Positions 6,261 to 9,845 of a DNA stretch of 9,845 nt are shown piece by piece. Within the stretch, counting starts at the first letter, position 1. Every line of letters begins with the position of its first letter. Both the position numbers and the translations under genes were made by a program. The notes under the pieces were generated by a model, which made no database searches, had not been told where the DNA came from, and saw only the letters and a list, made by a program, of their open reading frames with translations. The stretch is taken from assembly GCA_016189965.1 (NCBI GenBank), contig JACPRL010000118.1, positions 1 to 9,845 on the forward strand, read 5' to 3'. This DNA comes from Acidobacteriota bacterium (GTDB lineage: Bacteria > Acidobacteriota > Terriglobia > Acidiferrales > 2-02-FULL-67-57).

Positions 6261-6354
6261 GGAAAAAAAGCTGCGCGCAGCGCCACCGCGGCAGGGGTCC
6301 GGGGAAACCCACTATGGGTGTCCCCGCCGCCCGGAGGCTGTGCAACTGCTTCCA
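6258..6354 (+). repeat. 97-bp structured dispersed repeat, copy 2
   Basis: The second copy of the element at 914-1009, in the same orientation. Conserved parts are the A-run after GCCGG, the palindrome GCTGCGCGCAGC (6270-6281), the hairpin arms GGGGAAACCC (6301-6310) and GGGTGTCCCC (6316-6325) around a different loop (ACTAT), and GCCGCCCGGAGG. It ends about 60 nt before the start of the short-chain dehydrogenase gene, so it may lie in that gene's leader if the promoter is upstream. Confidence 0.8.
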
Positions 6355-6415
6355 CCGTTGACTTGGCGGCAGGGCAAAAGTAGAAAGGTCGTCCACAGTG
6401 GGCTAAGGGGGCGCT

Positions 6416-7219
6416 ATGAAGCTGGCGAATCAAGTGGCGATTATCACTGGGGCGTCGGAGGGAATCGGCAAGGCTCTCGCCGAGCTCTTCGCCCGCGAAG
6501 GCGTGCGCGTGGTGCTCGCCGCGCGCTCGGAAGAAAAGTTGCAAGCTCTGGCGAATGCCCTGGGCCCGGACCGCGTGCTCGTTGTGCCGACCGACGTAGC
6601 CGACAGCGCGCAACTGAAGCAACTTGTGGCGCGCACCGTGGAGCGCTTCGGCGGCCTCGACATCCTGGTGAACAACGCCGGCGTCGGGCTCTACGCCCGC
6701 GTCGAGGAGATGGACTGGGAGCACTTCCGCCGTATGTGGGAGGTGAACTTCTTCGCTGCCGTCCGGCTGACCATGGAGGCCTTGCCCTACTTACAGCAGC
6801 GCCGCGGTGTCGTCGTCAACATCTCCTCGGTGGCCGGCAAGATGCCGCTCCCCTTTATGGCGGGTTACTGCGCCACCAAGTTTGCCCTCACCGCATTCTC
6901 GCACGGGTTGCGGATGGAACTGGCGCCGGCCGGCGTGCGCGTGCTTGTGGTCTGTCCCGGGCGGGTGCGGACCGAATTCCACAAGGTCGCCTACCGCGAT
7001 GGGCGGAGTCTGCCCCGCATCTTCGAGCGCCGCGACAGCAGCGGCATTCCCGCCGAACGGGTGGCGCAGGCAACGCTGCGCGCCATCCAGCGCGGCCGCC
7101 GCGAAATCGTCGTGCCGTGGCACTTACGCCTGCTGGTGGCCTTTCAGGCTGTGTTCCCGGGGCTGACCGAGCGCGTCCTGGCCCGCCTGGCGCAGCAATC
7201 AAACCAGGCCCAGTGGTGA
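6416..7219 (+). CDS. Short-chain dehydrogenase/reductase (SDR)
   Basis: A 267-residue classical SDR. The cofactor fold starts at residue 7 with AIITGASEGIGKALAELF (TGxxxGxG at 11-18), followed by D60-V in PTDVADSA and N86-N-A-G. The catalytic tetrad is complete: N111 (WEVNFF), S138 (NISSVAG), Y151 and K155 (YCATK). The post-catalytic CPGRVRTEF (180-188) matches the usual PGxxxT loop. R37 after the second strand (LAARSEEKL) suggests NADP(H) preference. The C-terminus (VPWHLRLLVAFQAVFPGLTERVLARL) is hydrophobic and amphipathic, as in SDRs of the DltE/YqjQ type that act on lipid-like or unknown substrates; it may touch the membrane. AAGGGGG lies about 5 nt before the ATG. It is a single gene in its own unit, convergent with the TPR gene downstream. 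Confidence 0.93.
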   Translation: MKLANQVAIITGASEGIGKALAELFAREGVRVVLAARSEEKLQALANALGPDRVLVVPTDVADSAQLKQLVARTVERFGGLDILVNNAGVGLYARVEEMDWEHFRRMWEVNFFAAVRLTMEALPYLQQRRGVVVNISSVAGKMPLPFMAGYCATKFALTAFSHGLRMELAPAGVRVLVVCPGRVRTEFHKVAYRDGRSLPRIFERRDSSGIPAERVAQATLRAIQRGRREIVVPWHLRLLVAFQAVFPGLTERVLARLAQQSNQAQW

Positions 7220-7267
7220 GCCGGGGCCAGTGCCGTTCCAACTTCTTCGGCCTAGACTTTCAGCGGA

Positions 7268-7315
7268 TGTCATTCCGAGCCCTTGCCCGCCCTGGCGGCG
7301 AGGAATCTGCTTTTT
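7268..7315 (+). repeat. TGTCATTCCGAG repeat, solitary copy
   Basis: Lies in the convergent gap between the dehydrogenase and TPR genes. It is nearly identical to 9137-9184, sharing TGTCATTCCGAGCCCTTG and GGCGGCGAGGAATCTGC around a short variable middle, in direct orientation. It belongs to the same family as the array at 9.1-9.7 kb. It has no coding capacity; nothing else is seen in this 148-nt gap. Confidence 0.75.
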
Positions 7316-7367
7316 AGGGCGTTCCGCTGGCCTCTTGGATCAGTAGCCGCAAATCGTTGGGACGGCA

Positions 7368-7685
7368 CTAGCGGGAGAGGTCGTGCAGGGCCTCTTCCAT
7401 CTCGGTTTTGGCGTGTAACTCCCCGTTGCGCCCGGTGACTTCGATGCCCCGCTGATACATCTGCCGGGCCTCTTCGACGCGCCCCAACTGGCTCAGCAGA
7501 ATGCCGGATTGCTGATAGGCCGCGGTGTAGTTGGGATTGAAGCTTAGGAGTTTGTTGAAAGCCGCCAGCGCCTCCTCGCTGCGCCCGGCTTTGGCGTATT
7601 CCAGCGCCAGCCCGTAATGCGCGAACGCGTCGGTGGGGCGCTCGCGAGTGAATTCTTCCAGCATTTCCAGCCGCGACTTCGTCAT
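7368..7685 (-). CDS. Small TPR-repeat protein
   Basis: A 105-residue protein made almost entirely of two tetratricopeptide repeats: AFAHYGLALEYAKAGRSEEALAAFNKLLSFNP (about 20-51, shown by the G-L-A and A-x-x-x-F-N-K positions) and the next 32 residues to about 84 (AYQQSGILLSQLGRVEEAR...). A short C-terminal helix follows. Such proteins are protein-binding scaffolds; no partner can be named from sequence. There is no signal peptide. The start at 7685 is chosen because AGGAG lies 5 nt upstream on the minus strand; an in-frame ATG at 7718 would add 11 residues without a comparable ribosome site. It is divergent from the secreted protein gene at 7768, with an 82-nt gap holding a strong promoter for that gene. 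Confidence 0.85.
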   Translation of the reverse strand: MTKSRLEMLEEFTRERPTDAFAHYGLALEYAKAGRSEEALAAFNKLLSFNPNYTAAYQQSGILLSQLGRVEEARQMYQRGIEVTGRNGELHAKTEMEEALHDLSR

Positions 7686-7711
7686 CCTGACTCCTGTTGA
7701 GCTGCCTCGAA

Positions 7712-7740
7712 TTGCCAACCAAGCAACGGACGGCTATAGT
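7712..7740 (+). promoter_or_regulatory. Strong promoter for the secreted protein-thioesterase unit
   Basis: TTGCCA (7712-7717) and TATAGT (7735-7740) are separated by exactly 17 nt; predicted transcription start is about 7746-7747, some 21 nt before the ATG at 7768. The -10 lies inside a perfect 15-bp inverted repeat, GGCTATAGTATAGCC (7732-7746), which could be an operator or allow opposite-strand initiation at TATACT toward the TPR gene. Confidence 0.65.
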
Positions 7741-7767
7741 ATAGCCCTTTCCGGGGAGAAGAATCCG

Positions 7768-8547
7768 ATGCGAAGAATAGCGTTGTTGTGCGGGCTGCTG
7801 GTTCTGTTGCCCGCTCTCGGGGCGGCCGACGAGCGCGCCGTCGCGTTGGTAGAGGAAATGATGCAGGCGATGGGCGGAGCGGAAGCCTGGGAGCGGATGC
7901 GGTTCCTCCGCTTCGACTGGGTCGTCGAGCGCGACGGCCAGACCGTCGCCCACGTCCGCCACCTCTGGGACCGCTACGACGGCCGCTACCGCGTGGAATG
8001 GACGACCCGCGAAGGCAAGAAGGTCGTCGCCCTGTTCAACGTCAACACGCGCGCCGGTCGCGTTCGCGTGGATGGCGAGGAAGCTCAGGGCGAGGAGCTG
8101 AAGAAACAACTCGAGCAAGCCTACGGCCGCTTCATCAACGACAGCTACTGGCTGCTGATGCCGTGGAAGCTGAAGGACCCTGCGGTGAAGCTCGAGTACG
8201 TGGGCGAGACCGAGCTCGAAGGGCGAAGCTACGACCTTCTGCACGTCAGCTTTGCGCAGGTCGGCCTGACCCCGGGCGACCACTACTGGGCGTTTCTCAA
8301 CCGCCAGACGCGTCTGATGGAGCGCTGGGCCTACTTCTTGCAGAGCTACGAGGGCGCGCCGGCGCTGGAGAAGGCTACCCCGTGGGAGTGGCGCGGCTGG
8401 GCCGACGTCGGTGGCCTGCGCCTGGCGCGCGAGCGCCTGCGCATCGGGCAGAACGCCCGCATCCATTTTCCCGTGCTGGTTGTGCTCGATTCGGTCGACG
8501 CCAGCGTCTTCGACTCCTTCGAGGCCGAGCTCCCGGGTGGAGAATAA
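7768..8547 (+). CDS. Secreted protein, LolA-like fold suspected
   Basis: A 259-residue protein with a clear Sec signal peptide: MRR, a hydrophobic stretch IALLCGLLVLLPALGAA, and predicted cleavage near residues 19-21. There is no lipobox. The mature part begins with a helix (AVALVEEMMQAMGGAEAWERM) and continues with alternating strands rich in aromatic and charged residues (FDWVVERDGQ, YRVEWTTREGKKVVALFNV, YDLLHVSF, HYWAFLNRQTRLMERW). This order, an N-terminal helix followed by an antiparallel sheet, resembles periplasmic LolA/LolB-like or DUF6503-type proteins in Acidobacteriota and Bacteroidota; that assignment is inference by pattern. It probably acts in the periplasm on hydrophobic cargo or the envelope. 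GGGGAG lies upstream of the ATG with about 9 nt spacing. The TAA stop is 3 nt before the thioesterase ATG, so the two are one operon. Confidence 0.85.
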   Translation: MRRIALLCGLLVLLPALGAADERAVALVEEMMQAMGGAEAWERMRFLRFDWVVERDGQTVAHVRHLWDRYDGRYRVEWTTREGKKVVALFNVNTRAGRVRVDGEEAQGEELKKQLEQAYGRFINDSYWLLMPWKLKDPAVKLEYVGETELEGRSYDLLHVSFAQVGLTPGDHYWAFLNRQTRLMERWAYFLQSYEGAPALEKATPWEWRGWADVGGLRLARERLRIGQNARIHFPVLVVLDSVDASVFDSFEAELPGGE

Positions 8548-8550
8548 GTG

Positions 8551-9111
8551 ATGGCACGCAAGCAGAAGAAGGCGGCGCAAAAGCCACGGAGCACAACCAA
8601 GCGCTTCAAGGAACCTCGCGCGGACAGCGGCTTGCTCAAGGGCAAACCGGTCCGCGCCTCCCAGTCGGAAATGGTTGAAGTCGTGCTCCCCAACGACGCC
8701 AACCCGCTGGGCAACATCCTCGGCGGCCGCGTGATGCATCTGATCGACATTGCCGCCGCCATCGCCGCTCACCGCCACTCGCAGAGCCTGGCGGCCACCG
8801 CGGCGGTGGACTACCTCGACTTCCGCAGCCCAATCAAAGTGGGAAACCTCATCGTGCTCAAGTCGTCGGTCAACCGTGTCTTCCGCACTTCGATGGAAGT
8901 GGGCGTGAAAGTTTTCTCGGAGGACATCCTGACCGGCGAGCGCCGGCACACCAGCTCCGCCTACGTCACCTTCGTGGCGGTGGACAAGCACGGACGGCCG
9001 GTGCCCATCCCGCCCGTCATCCCGCAGACGGCCACCGAGCGGCGCCGCTACCGCGAGGCGGAGACTCGCCGCCGGTTGCGCCTGGCGCACCGCTCGAAGA
9101 AGAGCGCCTAG
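8551..9111 (+). CDS. Acyl-CoA thioesterase, hotdog fold (YciA/BACH-type)
   Basis: A 186-residue protein with one hotdog domain. The diagnostic stretch is NDANPLGNILGGRVMHLIDIAAAIAAHRH (about 48-76): N51/N55, the G58-G59 turn and the probable catalytic D66 (HLID) match hexameric acyl-CoA thioesterases. The second half has VDYLDFRSPIKVGN and the strands SSVNRVFRTSMEVGVKV and AYVTFVAVD. It hydrolyses acyl-CoA to free acid and CoA in the cytoplasm; chain length cannot be read. Unusual parts are a basic, likely disordered N-terminal extension of about 35 residues (MARKQKKAAQKPRSTTKRFK) and an Arg-rich tail. A GTG at 8548 immediately precedes the ATG; both are reachable from GGAG in the end of the upstream gene, and I prefer ATG. 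It is translationally linked to the secreted protein gene. Confidence 0.93.
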   Translation: MARKQKKAAQKPRSTTKRFKEPRADSGLLKGKPVRASQSEMVEVVLPNDANPLGNILGGRVMHLIDIAAAIAAHRHSQSLAATAAVDYLDFRSPIKVGNLIVLKSSVNRVFRTSMEVGVKVFSEDILTGERRHTSSAYVTFVAVDKHGRPVPIPPVIPQTATERRRYREAETRRRLRLAHRSKKSA

Positions 9112-9136
9112 GAGCGGTGCCGAAAAAAAAGACCAT

Positions 9137-9720
9137 TGTCATTCCGAGCCCTTGACTGCCTTTGGCGGCGAGGAATCTGCTTTTCCGCTCTGCTGCCACC
9201 GAATTACCGGCCCCTCCTCCCGTCTGTCATCCCGAGCGGAGTCCCGCCCTTTCGCAGAAAAGGGCGGGCGGAGTCGAGGGATCTGCTTTTCGGCTCGGCG
9301 GGCACCGAATTGCCGCTCTCTCCTCCCGTTTGTCATCCCGAGCGCAGCCGAAGGGAGCGCAGTCGAGGGGCGCCTGGGGCGCAATCCTCCAGCGCGGGAC
9401 CTCTCGTCTGGCGGCCCCCTCTTCACTCCCGCTAGTAGGCCAGACATTCCTGTCTGGCAGGAGGGCGACGCCCTCCTTCGTTCAGAGCCTGCCGCTGAGC
9501 CAAGCCAAAGGGAGCGAAGCCGAGGGACACCGCTCGGAAACTCCGCCACCGCGCCGCCACGCCGTCGGCTTGTCATCCCGGGCGGAGTCGAGGGATCTGC
9601 TTTTTGGCTCCTCTGCCGCCGAATTGCCGCCCCCTCCTCCCGTTTGTCATCCCGAGCCCTTGCGCGCCTTGGCGGCGAGGGATCTGCTGTTCGGGTCGGC
9701 GCGCGCCGAATTGCCGCCCT
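9137..9720 (+). repeat. Array of five diverged TGTCATCCCGAG repeats
   Basis: The gene-free stretch 9112-9750 is dominated by units starting TGTCAT(T/C)CCGAGC at 9137, 9225, 9331, 9571 (CCGGGC variant) and 9645. Most continue to GAGG(A/G)ATCTGCTTTT and then a conserved spacer, CCGAATTGCCG...CTCCTCCCGT. Spacing is 88, 106, 240 and 74 bp; the 240-bp interval holds a REP-like element and unrelated sequence. The middle of the unit varies: the 9137 and 9645 units have CCCTTG...GGCGGCGAGG, which folds as an imperfect hairpin; the 9225 unit has a perfect 10-bp stem, CCCGCCCTTT/AAAGGGCGGG (9243-9268). Long frames across the array are by-products of its composition and are not genes. Confidence 0.85.
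9421..9485 (+). repeat. REP-like double hairpin, copy 2
   Basis: Matches 3132-3196 with three differences over 65 bp, in the same orientation. Hairpins are GCCAGACA-TTCC-TGTCTGGC (9439-9458) and AGGAGGGC-GAC-GCCCTCCT (9459-9477). One of the three differences is in the second loop (GAC versus GAA) and none is in a stem. It sits between the third and fourth units of the surrounding array, followed by a partial module with GGGAGCGAAGCCGAGGG (about 9510-9526). Confidence 0.85.
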
Positions 9721-9739
9721 CCGGAGCGCGTGTTAGAAT
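9711..9739 (+). promoter_or_regulatory. Promoter of the tRNA-Val gene
   Basis: TTGCCG (9711-9716) and TAGAAT (9734-9739) are spaced by exactly 17 nt; predicted start is near 9746, about 5 nt before the tRNA. The -35 hexamer is the TTGCCG of the spacer sequence CCGAATTGCCG that recurs in the preceding repeat units. Confidence 0.65.
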
Positions 9740-9750
9740 CAAAGCTCGGT

Positions 9751-9825
9751 GGGCGGTTAGCTCAGCGGCAGAGCATCCCGCTTACACCGGGAAGGTCGTC
9801 CGTTCGAATCGGACATCGCCCACCA
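9751..9825 (+). tRNA. tRNA-Val, anticodon TAC
   Basis: A 75-nt canonical tRNA. The acceptor stem is GGGCGGT/ATCGCCC (one G-T pair), D stem GCTC/GAGC, anticodon stem TCCCG/CGGGA (9776-9780, 9788-9792) with loop CTTACAC and anticodon TAC at 9783-9785. The variable loop is AGGTC and the T arm GTCCG-TTCGAAT-CGGAC. Discriminator A and CCA are encoded. It reads valine GUA/GUG codons. No terminator is visible in the 20 nt before the window ends. Confidence 0.97.
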
Positions 9826-9845
9826 GGCTTGAGGCTGGAAGCTAG

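Noticed and set aside
4470..6383. A 637-codon open frame on the plus strand
   Set aside because: It is the antisense shadow of the AAA+ ATPase gene, produced by high GC at third positions. The minus strand carries the Walker A and sensor motifs.
7270..9090. A 606-codon open frame on the minus strand
   Set aside because: It lies opposite the secreted protein and thioesterase genes and overlaps the TPR gene in another frame. It has no recognisable domain; the opposite-strand genes have clear motifs and ribosome sites.
9137..9720. Regularly spaced repeats, considered as a CRISPR array
   Set aside because: Units are long, diverged and unevenly spaced, the 'spacers' are themselves conserved, and no cas gene is present.
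9139..9845. Several long frames on both strands across the 9.1-9.8 kb block
   Set aside because: They run through repeat units, hairpins and in one case the tRNA-Val gene; the products are low-complexity and repeat with the DNA. No ribosome site or family pattern is seen.

Overview
The window is GC-rich bacterial chromosomal DNA with many short intergenic repeats. The best guess is a member of the Acidobacteriota (inference, from my recollection that 'GTCATCCCGAG...GGATCTGC' and 'GGCCAGACATTCCTGTCTGGC' type repeats are common there, together with the gene families present); no 16S rRNA or other decisive marker is in the window. Gene content is mostly housekeeping or accessory. There is no transposase, phage gene or CRISPR array.

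Layout, left to right. (1) A 5'-truncated unknown gene on + ends at 482, followed by a selenocysteine tRNA (selC, 516-615) with its own TATAAT box and, 8 nt later, a small very basic ORF (624-788). Finding selC implies that the organism makes selenoproteins, although selA, selB and selD are not here. (2) A repeat-bearing gap (789-1059) is followed by a minus-strand pair: a CoA-disulfide-reductase-like flavoprotein (2995-1637) and a thioredoxin-fold redoxin (1554-1060), probably one thiol/redox transcription unit. (3) A REP-like double hairpin lies at 3132-3196. (4) A minus-strand two-gene operon follows: a MoxR/ChlI-type AAA+ ATPase (6029-4554) directly abutting a VWA/MIDAS protein (4553-3282), the classic ATPase plus metal-binding partner arrangement. 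(5) A divergent gap (6030-6415) carries the second copy of the approximately 97-bp repeat, then a short-chain dehydrogenase on + (6416-7219). (6) A small TPR protein on - (7685-7368) is divergent from a + strand pair: a secreted protein of LolA-like type (7768-8547) and a hotdog acyl-CoA thioesterase (8551-9111) that are almost contiguous. (7) A 600-bp gene-free block (9112-9750) consists of five diverged copies of a repeat with a REP-like element among them, and runs into the promoter of a tRNA-Val(TAC) gene (9751-9825).

The most notable items are: selC with a possible co-transcribed basic mini-protein; two copies of a structured 97-bp repeat, each abutting a different hairpin; the repeat array whose last unit supplies the -35 element of the tRNA-Val promoter; and near-identical direct repeats flanking the TPR/LolA-like/thioesterase block. 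I found no clearly new defence or biosynthetic system; the MoxR-VWA pair is the only multi-protein machine with an undefined target.
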